Source of the DNA: Bauldia sp.
GTDB taxonomy: Bacteria; Pseudomonadota; Alphaproteobacteria; Rhizobiales; Kaistiaceae
Length of the DNA stretch: 64,000 nt
Assembly (NCBI GenBank): GCA_026126065.1
Contig: JAHCJY010000004.1
Span: 186,001 to 250,000, forward strand
Direction: 5' to 3'
Shown here: one piece after another, positions 33,586 through 41,718 of the stretch
How the letters are laid out: each line of letters begins with the position of its first letter
Position numbering within the stretch: position 1 is the stretch's first letter
Position numbers and translations under genes: made by a program
The notes under the pieces: model-generated
Databases searched by the model: none
Seen by the model: the letters and a program-made list of their open reading frames with translations, nothing else
Told to the model about the DNA's origin: nothing

Positions 33586-34608
33586 GTGTCGGACCTGATC
33601 ATCACCAACGGCGACTCCGCGGCCGAGGTGCTCACCGCGGCCGGACTGCCAGGTCGCATCGTGCCATGGCGCGACGTGCTGCACGAGGGGCCGCTCGTGC
33701 CGGCACCGAGCCTTTCGGCGCTCTCCGACATCCGCGCGAAGTTCCTGAGCGAGCGGTTCGGCGTCCCTTTCGCCGAGGCGCGGGCTGACTTCCTCGCCCG
33801 CGATGCCGTGGTCGAAGCCCATGCCCTGTTCGACCGCGTCGCGATCTGGGTCGAGCACGACCTCTACGACCAGCTCCAGCTGCTGCAGGTGCTGCACCAC
33901 CTGCATGGATCGGGCCGGTCGGAGGGCCTGTTCCTCGTGCAGGCCGACGACTTCATCGCCACGCAGATGCCGGAGACGGTGCTGCGCTTCGGCGAGGCTG
34001 CGATCGAGCTCAAGCCGGCGATGCTCGCCACGGGCGCGGCCCTGTGGGAGGCGCTGATCGCGCCGACGCCGGAAGGCGTGCTGCAGCGGCTCCGGTCGCC
34101 GACCTCCGCGTTCCGTTTCCTCCGGCCGGCACTCGGGCGCTTCATCGAGGAACTGCCGGCGACCGGCAGTGGCCTGCCGCGTTCGTCCTGGGTCGCTCTC
34201 TCTGTGGTCGGGCAGAACGGACAGACGCCGCGCGACGTGTTCTCGCGGCTCCTCGCGAGCGAGGAGGCCGCGTTCATGGGCGACTGGTCGGTCTTCCGCG
34301 TGCTGGACGACCTTGCATTCGCATCCGAGCCGCTCGTGGCGGGGCTCGAGACGCCCTACCCCTGCGGCGGCGAGCCGGAAGCGGTGGATGCCTATCTCGA
34401 GCGGCCGCTGGTACTCACGAAGTTCGGCCGGACGGTACTGCGCGGCGAGGCGGACACCGTGGCAATCAATGGAATTGACCGCTGGTGGGCCGGCACGCAT
34501 ATGACCGGCCATGACGCATGGCGGTGGGACAGCATCGGCCGGCGCCTCGTTCCGCCCGGCGGTGAAGCCGTCGCGGTGCCCGTAACCAGGGAACAGGACT
34601 GGCCATGA
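33586..34608 (+). CDS. DUF1835 domain-containing protein
   Basis: A 340-residue cytoplasmic protein. The N-terminal ~120 residues ('[18 protein letters not shown]', '[14 protein letters not shown]', '[14 protein letters not shown]'-like) are the DUF1835 domain; the C-terminal half is a DUF3658-like region. The function is unknown. The start is a GTG at 33586, immediately before the conserved segment. The stop overlaps the ATG of queF, so the two are co-translated, though a role in queuosine synthesis is not implied by known family members. Confidence 0.82.
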   Translation: MSDLIITNGDSAAEVLTAAGLPGRIVPWRDVLHEGPLVPAPSLSALSDIRAKFLSERFGVPFAEARADFLARDAVVEAHALFDRVAIWVEHDLYDQLQLLQVLHHLHGSGRSEGLFLVQADDFIATQMPETVLRFGEAAIELKPAMLATGAALWEALIAPTPEGVLQRLRSPTSAFRFLRPALGRFIEELPATGSGLPRSSWVALSVVGQNGQTPRDVFSRLLASEEAAFMGDWSVFRVLDDLAFASEPLVAGLETPYPCGGEPEAVDAYLERPLVLTKFGRTVLRGEADTVAINGIDRWWAGTHMTGHDAWRWDSIGRRLVPPGGEAVAVPVTREQDWP

Positions 34609-35057
34609 CCGACCCGGCCCTCCAGCTCGGCCGCCCCTCGACGATTCCGGAAAGCCCGGAGCTCGCTGTCCTCGACCGGGTGCCGAACCCGCAGGCGGAC
34701 GTTCGCTACGTCGCGCGCTTCACCTGCCCGGAGTTCACCTCGCTCTGCCCAGTGACCGGCCAGCCCGATTTCGGCCTCCTCGTGATCGACTACGTGCCGA
34801 AAGACTTCCTCCTCGAATCGAAGTCGCTGAAGCTCTACCTCGCCTCGTTCCGGAACCACGGAGCGTTCCACGAGGACTGCACCGTGGGCATCGGCCGGCG
34901 CATCGTCGACCTCCTTGACCCGCACTGGCTGCGGATCGGCGGCTACTGGAACCCGCGCGGCGGCATCCCGATCGACGTCTTCTGGCAGACCGGCGCGCCG
35001 CTCGAAGGCGTGTGGCTGCCGGATCAGGGCGTGCAGCCGTATCGGGCGCGAGGGTAA
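34605..35057 (+). CDS. queF: NADPH-dependent 7-cyano-7-deazaguanine (preQ0) reductase
   Basis: A 150-residue T-fold enzyme of the short (YkvM-type) QueF class that reduces the nitrile of preQ0 to the amine preQ1 in queuosine biosynthesis. The nucleophile is Cys48 in '[14 protein letters not shown]', with the acid Asp55. The QueF motif '[20 protein letters not shown]' includes the substrate-binding Glu. No other queuosine gene is in the window. The ATG overlaps the DUF1835 stop by 4 bp. Confidence 0.96.
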   Translation: MTDPALQLGRPSTIPESPELAVLDRVPNPQADVRYVARFTCPEFTSLCPVTGQPDFGLLVIDYVPKDFLLESKSLKLYLASFRNHGAFHEDCTVGIGRRIVDLLDPHWLRIGGYWNPRGGIPIDVFWQTGAPLEGVWLPDQGVQPYRARG

Positions 35058-35102
35058 GGATCGGGTCGCGACGGCGTGTGAGCGAGGTTGCCCCTCCTTT
35101 AT

Positions 35103-35236
35103 CTCGTCATTGCCGGGCTTGACCCGGCAACCCATGATGAGTCGTAACGCGGGCGACCGATGTCGCCTGCTGCCTGATCGACCGGAACGAGCGGCGGGTC
35201 ATCATGGGTCCCCGGGTCAAGCCCGGGGATGACGAG
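35103..35236. repeat. 'CGTCATTGCCGG' palindromic repeat, complete copy
   Basis: Left arm 35103-35140 (CTCGTCATTGCCGGGC, then TTGACCCGGCAACCCATGATGA) is inverted as right arm 35199-35236 (TCATCATGGGTCCCCGGG, then TCAAGCCCGGGGATGACGAG), imperfectly, around a ~58-nt centre. It is the kind of rhizobial palindromic element found repeatedly between genes, and fills most of the 254-bp gap after queF. A half copy is at 13822. Confidence 0.8.
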
Positions 35237-35311
35237 TTTCGGGAGACGGGTCGAGGCGGATGATCGTTTCCTCTTCCATCTTGCGGCCGCCTGGATTGGG
35301 CGCCGGCGGCA

Positions 35312-36184
35312 TCAATCACGCGGCTCGAGCGGCAGGTGGATGTCCGTCCGCAGCTCCATCGGGGGCGTATCCGCCGGCGTGTTGAGGTAGATCTCCAGCA
35401 TCGGCGCGCTCGCCGCTTCCTCGCCCGACTGCACCAGCCATGTGCCGAGCAGCCAGTTGTAGGCTGCCTTCATGTCGGCGTACGGACCCTTGTGCTTCAG
35501 CACGGCGTAGCGCCCACCGCGGACAGGCGTGAGGGAGAGCGGTGGCTCGGCCGGCGGATTGCCGGTGACGGTGATGCCGGCAAGCGCGTTGAGCTGCTTC
35601 TCGGGCACGCTCTCGGGATCGTCGAGGTAGATCGCGACCATGCCGGTGCTGTGGCCGAACAGCCCGCGCGGGCCGAGGATCGAGCCGAGTTGCTCGAAGG
35701 CGCGGCCGATCTCCATGTACGCGCCGACGTGCGGCACGGTGAGTGCGGTTTGCGGCGGAAGATCACGGATTTCGACGTCGTACATGATGGCTTTTCCTTC
35801 GCTTGATCCCGGGGAGAACCGCGTGTGGCTGCCGGCCCGGCGGTAGAGCGCGGGCGGCAGGCCGTACACGGCCTTGAATGCACGAACGAAGGACGGGAGC
35901 GTCGTGTACCCCGCGCGCCGGCCGATCCGGGCCACCGGGAGATCGCCATTGGCGAGGTCCGCCGCCGCCCGCTGGAGCCGCAGCCGCCTCACCGTGGCGA
36001 ACACCGTCTCGCCGTAGCGGGCGGCGTAGATGCGGTGCCAGTGCCATGGCGACATCGCCGCGACGCCGGCCAGCGTTTCGAGGTCGAGCGGATCGTCGAG
36101 ATGGTCGTAGATGTACGCGGCAACCCGGCTCAGCCGGTCCTCGTACCGCGTCCCCTCCCCGCTCCATCCGCTGCAGATCGCCAA
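35312..36184 (-). CDS. AraC-family regulator with C-terminal GyrI-like effector domain
   Basis: A 290-residue regulator with the DNA-binding part first: two HTH motifs in residues ~15-115 ('LETLAGVAAMSPWHWHRIYA', 'RIGRRAGYTTLPSFVRAFKAVYG'), then a GyrI-like small-molecule-binding domain from ~130 ('VEIRDLPPQTALTVPHVGAY' to 'EIYLNTPADTPP'). This Rob/SbmC layout usually senses drugs or metabolites. Neighbours give no target; a frameshifted VOC gene follows on the same strand. Confidence 0.9.
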   Translation of the reverse strand: MAICSGWSGEGTRYEDRLSRVAAYIYDHLDDPLDLETLAGVAAMSPWHWHRIYAARYGETVFATVRRLRLQRAAADLANGDLPVARIGRRAGYTTLPSFVRAFKAVYGLPPALYRRAGSHTRFSPGSSEGKAIMYDVEIRDLPPQTALTVPHVGAYMEIGRAFEQLGSILGPRGLFGHSTGMVAIYLDDPESVPEKQLNALAGITVTGNPPAEPPLSLTPVRGGRYAVLKHKGPYADMKAAYNWLLGTWLVQSGEEAASAPMLEIYLNTPADTPPMELRTDIHLPLEPRD

Positions 36185-36258
36185 GGCCGTTGCCTCCGTT
36201 CACCGGATGAGGCGTACCGAGGTCCGTTTGACTTTTGTTGCGGAGTTGTGGCGGCCGC

Positions 36259-36617
36259 TCAAGCGGGCTTGTCAGGCTGCCAGAGCTCGATCGGATTGCC
36301 CTCGGGATCGTGGATGCGGGCGAAGCGGCCGACGCCCGGCGAATCCCATTCCGGCTTGGTGATTGCCTCGATTCCGGCAGCCCTGAGCTGAGCAAGGAGC
36401 CCGTCGAGGTCGTCGACGCGGAGGTTCAGCATCCACTGGCGGTCGGGCGCGAAGTAGTCGGTGTCGGCTTTGAACGGCGCGAAGACCATCGGGCCTGCCT
36501 GGGTGTCCCACAGTCCGTGGGCGGCGAGCCCATCCCGAGATGCTCGCGATACCACGCGCCCAGCGCCTCGGGATCTTTCGCCCGGAAGAAGAAGCCGCCG
36601 ATCCCGTTCACGCCCAT
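36259..36617 (-). pseudogene. VOC (glyoxalase/bleomycin-resistance) family gene, frameshifted
   Basis: The first ~28 codons from the ATG at 36617 read 'MGVNGIGGFFFRAKDPEALG' and 'WYREHLGM', the normal start of a VOC protein; the frame then runs into unrelated sequence. Another frame picks up at 'AAHGLWDTQAGPMVFAPF' and continues to 'HDPEGNPIELWQPDKPA', the conserved end with a metal-binding Glu. The two halves join if one nucleotide is restored near 36525-36536. This is either a recent inactivating mutation or a sequencing error. Intact members are ~120 residues. Confidence 0.75.
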
Positions 36618-36627
36618 TTCCGCTTCC

Positions 36628-37467
36628 TCAGGCCTCGCGGGCCGGCTTCACGAGCCGGTCGATCGCCATTAACTGGTCGATCAGGTTAGGCAAGTCGGCG
36701 AGCCGCATCATGTTCGGCCCGTCGGAAGGCGCATTGTCGGGATCCTGGTGAGTCTCGATGAACACACCGGCGACGCCGACGGCCACCGCGGCGCGGGCGA
36801 GGACCGGCACCATCGCCCGGTCGCCACCGGTCGAACTCCCCTGCCCGCCCGGCTGCTGCACGGAGTGCGTGGCATCGAAGATCACGGGCACGCCGAAGCC
36901 CGCCATGATCGGGAGCGATCGCATGTCGGCAACGAGCGTGTTGTAGCCGAAAGACGAACCGCGCTCGGTGAGGAGGACATCCGTCGCTCCGCCGGCGCGC
37001 AGCTTTTCGACGACGTTCCGCATGTCCCAGGGGGCGAGGAACTGGCCCTTCTTCACGTTCACCGGCCGGCCTGTCGCCGCAGCGGCGAGGAGAAGGTCGG
37101 TCTGACGGCTGAGGAATGCCGGGATCTGGAGGATGTCGACGACCTCGCCGACGATCGCGCACTGCTCCGGCAGGTGGACGTCCGTGAGGATCGGCAGGCC
37201 AAGCTCGCGGCGGAGGTCGGCGAAGATCGGCAAAGCGGCGTCGAGGCCAACGCCGCGCCTGCCCGACATGCTCGTTCGGTTCGCCTTGTCGAAGCTCGTC
37301 TTGTAGACGAGGCCGATCCCGACGGCCGCCGCCATTTCCTTCAGGGCCCCGGCGATATCGAAGGCGTGCTGCCGCGATTCGAGCTGGCACGGACCCGCGA
37401 TCAGCGCGAGCGGCAGCACATTTCCGAAACGGACGGGGCCGATGGTGACGCTCGTGCCCGTATTCAT
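36628..37467 (-). CDS. kdsA: 3-deoxy-8-phosphooctulonate (KDO-8-P) synthase
   Basis: The 279-residue TIM-barrel enzyme condenses phosphoenolpyruvate with arabinose-5-phosphate to make KDO-8-phosphate for the LPS core. Signatures: 'LIAGPCQLES' near the start, 'YKTSFDKANRTS', 'TDVHLPEQ', 'VNVKKGQFLAPWDM' and 'FIETHQDPDNAPSDGPN'. The length is typical. The ATG at 37467 overlaps the TGA of the upstream PIN-toxin gene (ATGA), so an essential LPS gene is translated behind a toxin-antitoxin pair. Normally kdsA follows pyrG directly. Confidence 0.95.
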   Translation of the reverse strand: MNTGTSVTIGPVRFGNVLPLALIAGPCQLESRQHAFDIAGALKEMAAAVGIGLVYKTSFDKANRTSMSGRRGVGLDAALPIFADLRRELGLPILTDVHLPEQCAIVGEVVDILQIPAFLSRQTDLLLAAAATGRPVNVKKGQFLAPWDMRNVVEKLRAGGATDVLLTERGSSFGYNTLVADMRSLPIMAGFGVPVIFDATHSVQQPGGQGSSTGGDRAMVPVLARAAVAVGVAGVFIETHQDPDNAPSDGPNMMRLADLPNLIDQLMAIDRLVKPAREA

Positions 37468-37862
37468 CGGCTGGATACTCGAACGAAGGTTGCCAACCGT
37501 GCGGCATCGCGGTCGAAAGTCGCCGTGGCGTCGCATCCCCGCCCCTGGTTCAGCTGGCCGATGAGGATGTCGGCAAAGCCGGCGCCGCCGGACAGGAAGA
37601 CCGCGAGTGCTGCGGTCACCGCGGCGCTCTCCTCAACGACGATGTCGTCACTGTCGAGGAGGTCGGTCAGCACGGAGCCGATGGTTCGTCGGTCGTAGCG
37701 GTGGACTCGACCCAGGACCCAGACGAGTTCGCAGAGCGAGATCAGGTTGACGAAGCCCGGTGCCGCACGCGTGCAACGGCGGGCGACGAACGCCCGGGCA
37801 ACCTCCGATTGATCGTCATCCACGAACAGGCGCAGGACGACATTGGTGTCGAGGCCGATCAC
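37464..37862 (-). CDS. VapC-like PIN-domain toxin
   Basis: A 132-residue PIN-domain ribonuclease. The four acidic residues expected of the active site are visible: Asp5 in 'GLDTNVVLR', Glu in 'SLCELVW', Asp in 'FADILIG' and Asp in 'TFDRDA'. VapC toxins usually cleave tRNA or rRNA and are neutralised by the product of the gene before them. It starts 4 bp inside the antitoxin gene end and ends 4 bp inside kdsA, giving three consecutive overlapping genes. Confidence 0.9.
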   Translation of the reverse strand: MIGLDTNVVLRLFVDDDQSEVARAFVARRCTRAAPGFVNLISLCELVWVLGRVHRYDRRTIGSVLTDLLDSDDIVVEESAAVTAALAVFLSGGAGFADILIGQLNQGRGCDATATFDRDAARLATFVRVSSR

Positions 37863-38323
37863 GAGTTGGAGACCGTCCTGCGGTACCGCTCGACGGCGGC
37901 CATTTCGCCGGCGCCATTGATCTCTTCCTCGGAGGCTGCCCGAGGCGGCCGGCCGAGAATTCCAAACAAGCGCTGCACGCTCTTGCGAACGGGCGTCATC
38001 TCCGCGGAGCCGCTCGCCGAGACTGCAAAGGAGACGCTCTGTCCCGCCGTCAGGCGGAGGGCCTCCCTGACTGGCTCCGGCAAAGTCACTCGTCCCTTGC
38101 CGTCCACGACGGCCGTCAATGAGACAACCTCCGGCGCCCTGGCGTAGTACCGGGTCCTTCGACCTTCCTTGACGCTCCGGACGGCGTAGCCTCGCCCCCG
38201 CAGCCGTCGCAACACGTTGTACTGCGGTCCGCCGGTAGCTGCGATAACGTCATCCATGGTCGCTCCTTCCGGCCGAAGAAGGAGCTGCTCTGTAAGCTTC
38301 GCCGCGGTGACATGTTCGTTCAT
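37859..38323 (-). CDS. Antitoxin with winged-helix plus AbrB/SpoVT-like domain
   Basis: A 154-residue protein, about twice the usual VapB size. Residues ~5-65 look like a winged helix ('AKLTEQLLLRPEGATMDDVI', 'YNVLRRLRGRGYAVRSV' with a basic wing 'KEGRRTRYYAR'). Residues ~68-112 are an AbrB/MazE swapped-hairpin domain ('AVVDGKGRVTLPEPVREALRL'), and a tail would wrap the toxin. It overlaps the toxin gene by 4 bp. A 9-bp palindrome covers its start codon, so it probably represses its own operon. Calling it the cognate antitoxin is inferred from the arrangement. Confidence 0.78.
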   Translation of the reverse strand: MNEHVTAAKLTEQLLLRPEGATMDDVIAATGGPQYNVLRRLRGRGYAVRSVKEGRRTRYYARAPEVVSLTAVVDGKGRVTLPEPVREALRLTAGQSVSFAVSASGSAEMTPVRKSVQRLFGILGRPPRAASEEEINGAGEMAAVERYRRTVSNS

Positions 38324-38342
38324 GTGGTAGCTACTACCACAT
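38322..38342. promoter_or_regulatory. Palindromic operator at the start of the antitoxin gene
   Basis: ATGTGGTAG-CTA-CTACCACAT is a perfect 9-bp inverted repeat whose plus-strand left arm begins inside the antitoxin start codon and extends upstream of it. Site and symmetry suit a dimeric AbrB- or winged-helix antitoxin bound to its own promoter. Confidence 0.65.
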
Positions 38343-38365
38343 TCTTCTGTATCCGGGTAGCGATG

Positions 38366-39994
38366 CTAGACTAGCCGGCTCTGTACCCGCGCCGCCTCGA
38401 TGAAGCTTGCGAACAGCGGGTGCGGCGCGAAGGGGCGCGACATCAGTTCGGGGTGATACTGCACACCGATGAACCACGGGTGGTCGCGAAGCTCGACCGT
38501 CTCCGGGAGGAGGCCGTCGGGCGACATGCCGGCGAAGTGGAGGCCGCAGGCTTCCAGCCGCTCGCGGTAGGCGATGTTGACCTCGTAGCGATGACGATGG
38601 CGCTCCGATATCTCGGTTGAGCCGTAGATCGCGGCGATCCTGCTGCCCTTGGCGAGGAGCGCGGGATAGGCGCCGAGCCGCATCGTGCCGCCGAGATCGC
38701 CCGCAGCCGCCCGCTGCTCGAGTTCGTTGCCGCGCAGCCACTCGGTCATGATGCCCACGACGGGTTCGGACGTCGGACCGAACTCGGTGGAGCTCGCATC
38801 CTCGACGCCGACGAGGTTCCGCGTCGCCTCGATCACGGCCATCTGCATGCCGAAGCAGATGCCGAAATAGGGCACGTTGTGCTTCCGCGCGAAACCGGCG
38901 GCCGCGATCTTGCCCTCCGACCCGCGCTCGCCGAAACCGCCCGGGACGAGAATGCCGTCGACATTCTCGAGGTATGGCGTCGGGTCCTCCTTCTCGAAGA
39001 CTTCCGACTCGATCCACTCGAGCTTCACCTTCACCCGGTTGGCGATGCCGCCATGCGCCAGCGCTTCGATGAGGGATTTGTAGGCGTCCTTCATCACAGT
39101 GTACTTGCCGATGATGGCGATGCGCACCTCGCCCTCGGGATGGCGGAGGGCGTCCGTCACGGCGTCCCAGCGGCCAAGGTCGGGCGGCGCGGCGCTCTTG
39201 ATCCCGAACGCGGCCAGGACCTCGGTGTCGAGCCCCTCGGCGTGATAGTTCGCCGGGACGTCGTAGATGTTCTCTAGATCGAGCGCCTGGATCACCGCCG
39301 ACGGGCGGACATTGCAGAACAGCGAGAGCTTCCGGCGCTCGTCGGCCGGGATCGTCCGGTCGCTGCGGCACAGGAGGATGTCCGGCTGGATGCCGATCGA
39401 TCGCAGTTCCTTGACGGAATGCTGTGTCGGCTTGGTCTTCAGCTCACCCGCCGACCGGATGAACGGGACCAGCGTCAGGTGGATGAACACGGTGTGGCCG
39501 CGCGGCATGTCGTTGCCGAACTGGCGGATGGCCTCGAAGAATGGCAGGCCCTCGATGTCGCCGACAGTGCCCCCGATCTCGCAGATGACGAAATCGAAGT
39601 CCTCGTTGCCCGCGCCGATGAACTTCTTGATAGCGTCCGTGACGTGCGGGATCACCTGCACGGTGCCACCGAGGAAATCACCGCGCCGCTCGCGGGCGAG
39701 GATGTCCTGGTAGATCTTGCCGGTAGTGACGCTGTCGAGCTTGGTGGCCGGGCGGCCCGTGAAGCGCTCGTAGTGGCCGAGGTCGAGGTCCGTCTCGGCG
39801 CCGTCGTCGGTGACGAACACCTCGCCGTGCTGGTACGGGCTCATCGTTCCCGGATCGACGTTGAGATACGGGTCGAGCTTCCGGATGCGGACTTTGAAGC
39901 CGCGGGCTTCGAGCAAGGCGCCGAGCGCTGCTGCCGCAATGCCCTTGCCGAGTGAGGAGACCACGCCGCCGGTGATGAAGATGTACCGCGCCAT
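38366..39994 (-). CDS. pyrG: CTP synthase
   Basis: The 542-residue enzyme amidates UTP to CTP with glutamine and ATP. The synthetase domain occupies ~1-270 ('[12 protein letters not shown]' P-loop at 7-18; '[17 protein letters not shown]'). The glutaminase domain follows, with '[12 protein letters not shown]' holding the nucleophilic Cys and '[11 protein letters not shown]' the His-Glu pair. The length is standard. It is downstream of secG on the same strand after 108 bp and upstream of the toxin-antitoxin pair. Confidence 0.97.
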   Translation of the reverse strand: MARYIFITGGVVSSLGKGIAAAALGALLEARGFKVRIRKLDPYLNVDPGTMSPYQHGEVFVTDDGAETDLDLGHYERFTGRPATKLDSVTTGKIYQDILARERRGDFLGGTVQVIPHVTDAIKKFIGAGNEDFDFVICEIGGTVGDIEGLPFFEAIRQFGNDMPRGHTVFIHLTLVPFIRSAGELKTKPTQHSVKELRSIGIQPDILLCRSDRTIPADERRKLSLFCNVRPSAVIQALDLENIYDVPANYHAEGLDTEVLAAFGIKSAAPPDLGRWDAVTDALRHPEGEVRIAIIGKYTVMKDAYKSLIEALAHGGIANRVKVKLEWIESEVFEKEDPTPYLENVDGILVPGGFGERGSEGKIAAAGFARKHNVPYFGICFGMQMAVIEATRNLVGVEDASSTEFGPTSEPVVGIMTEWLRGNELEQRAAAGDLGGTMRLGAYPALLAKGSRIAAIYGSTEISERHRHRYEVNIAYRERLEACGLHFAGMSPDGLLPETVELRDHPWFIGVQYHPELMSRPFAPHPLFASFIEAARVQSRLV

Positions 39995-40102
39995 GGGCCT
40001 CTAGAGTATCGATTCCGCCACGGCTGCTCCACGCCAAAATCGCCGCGGGCGCCGGGCTTGGGATAAGTGTGGGAGAGCGGCCGGAAGGCCGCGCCAGAAC
40101 TG

Positions 40103-40630
40103 CTAGGGCGGGACGACCGGGGTCGCGCCGGGAGCGGCCGGCGCATCCGCCGCGGGCGCGGCATCCTCGGCCGGCACCGCCGGGACGGCGCCGTCCGGCA
40201 CCGCCGGAGCCGCGTCGCCCGCCGCCGGCGCTTCCTCATTCGGAACCGCCGGCGTTTCCGCGGCGGGGACCGGGGTGACGGCCCCGGCATCGTCGGTCGG
40301 AACCGTCGTCGCCGGCCGGATGAGGTCGAGAAGGTTCCCCGTCGCGGGCCGTTCGGCGCCCTCCGTGACCGGATCGGCGAGCAGGCCATCCAGGATCGTG
40401 TCCGGGTCCTGGTTCGCGCGGGCAAGCAGGGTCAGCGCGATCGAGGTAATGAAGAAGCCAAGCGCAAGATAGGTGGTCGTGCGCGTCAGCACGTTGCCGC
40501 TGCCGCGGCTGGCCATGAAATTGCCGCCGCCGCCAATGCCGAGTGCGCCGCCCTCGGAGCGCTGGACGAGAACCAGCCCGACCATCGCGGTCACGATCAT
40601 CAGGTGGATGACGAGGAGAACGGTTTCCAT
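40103..40630 (-). CDS. secG: Preprotein translocase subunit SecG with extended tail
   Basis: A 175-residue protein. The first ~80 residues are a normal SecG: helix 'VLLVIHLMIVTAMVGLVLVQ', then 'RSEGGALGIGGG' and 'TTTYLALGFFITSIALTLL'. The remaining ~95 residues are low-complexity Ala-Pro-Glu-Asp sequence, longer than the tail of E. coli SecG (110 residues in all) and of unknown use, but tails of this type occur in Alphaproteobacteria. SecG supports SecYE protein export. It follows tpiA on the same strand after 76 bp. Confidence 0.92.
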   Translation of the reverse strand: METVLLVIHLMIVTAMVGLVLVQRSEGGALGIGGGGNFMASRGSGNVLTRTTTYLALGFFITSIALTLLARANQDPDTILDGLLADPVTEGAERPATGNLLDLIRPATTVPTDDAGAVTPVPAAETPAVPNEEAPAAGDAAPAVPDGAVPAVPAEDAAPAADAPAAPGATPVVPP

Positions 40631-40706
40631 CGCAACTTCTTAACGGGAGGGATTTTGGCGCGGCTTGTACACGATGCGATCCGGTCTTGCTACCGTGGCG
40701 CTTTGA

Positions 40707-41468
40707 CTAAACACGCGTCTCCGCCGGAACACCGGCGACGATCGCGAGAAAGTCGCTAGCCTTGAGACTTGCCCCGCCGACGAGCGCGCCGTTCACTCCG
40801 GGGACCCCGAAGATCTCGGCCGCGTTGTCCGGCTTGACCGACCCGCCGTAGAGAATGCGCATCGCACCCGCTTCGGCGAACCGCTCGGCCAACTTGCCGC
40901 GTATGTGGGCGTGCATGGCCGCGATGTCATCCCCCGTCGGCACCAGACCCGTGCCGATGGCCCAGACCGGCTCGTAGGCGATGACGAGGTTTGCGGCCGT
41001 TGCGCCGTCGGGCACGGAGCCGCGCAGTTGCTCCTCGACGACAGCGAGCGCCTCGCCCGCGAGACGCTGCTCCTTGAGTTCCCCCACGCAAAGGATCGCC
41101 ACGAGCCCCGCTCGCCAGGCTGCCTCGGCCTTGCCACGGACGTCCTCATTGCTCTCGTGGTGGTCGGCGCGGCGTTCGGAATGGCCGACGATCACGAAGG
41201 TTGCGCCCGCGTCGGCCAGCATCTCGGCCGCGATATCGCCGGTGTGGGCGCCGGAGATCTTCGCGTGGCAGTCCTGCCCGCCGATTCCGATGCCGGACGC
41301 GCCCACGACGATGCTGGCGCGCGAGACGAGCGTCGCCGGCGGACACACGACGACCTCGACCCCCTGTGCGGAGCCGATCGCGGCCTTGAGATCCTCGATC
41401 TCCATGAGGCTCGCCTTGCCGCCGTTCATCTTCCAGTTTCCAGCCACCAGCGGCTTGATCCGTGCCAT
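40707..41468 (-). CDS. tpiA: Triosephosphate isomerase
   Basis: The 253-residue TIM-barrel enzyme interconverts dihydroxyacetone phosphate and glyceraldehyde-3-phosphate. Catalytic Lys is in 'AGNWKMNG', His in 'VIVGHSERR', Glu in '[12 protein letters not shown]', and the phosphate loop is '[12 protein letters not shown]'. The ATG at 41468 begins '[12 protein letters not shown]'; longer upstream frames have no family support. It is divergent from ppiD across 250 bp that hold no other gene. Confidence 0.97.
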   Translation of the reverse strand: MARIKPLVAGNWKMNGGKASLMEIEDLKAAIGSAQGVEVVVCPPATLVSRASIVVGASGIGIGGQDCHAKISGAHTGDIAAEMLADAGATFVIVGHSERRADHHESNEDVRGKAEAAWRAGLVAILCVGELKEQRLAGEALAVVEEQLRGSVPDGATAANLVIAYEPVWAIGTGLVPTGDDIAAMHAHIRGKLAERFAEAGAMRILYGGSVKPDNAAEIFGVPGVNGALVGGASLKASDFLAIVAGVPAETRV

Positions 41469-41718
41469 GTGCGATACCCTCCATGCGACCCGTCGGAGCG
41501 GCCCTCCCGGCCAAGGTCGCGGAGCCGTACCAAAAAAAGCCGGCGGCACAAGCCCCGCGGCCCCGGACGGGGTTGATCTTTCACGCTCCGCCATTGCATC
41601 AGTGCCGCGCGCGGGGACCGGGGGCCCCTCCGGTTCGCCTTGCCCCTCCCTGTCGCGGTTCCTATGATCCGCCGCTTTTTTCCAGTCGCTCGCTCCGAGC
41701 CACGCCGTCGAGAACCCG

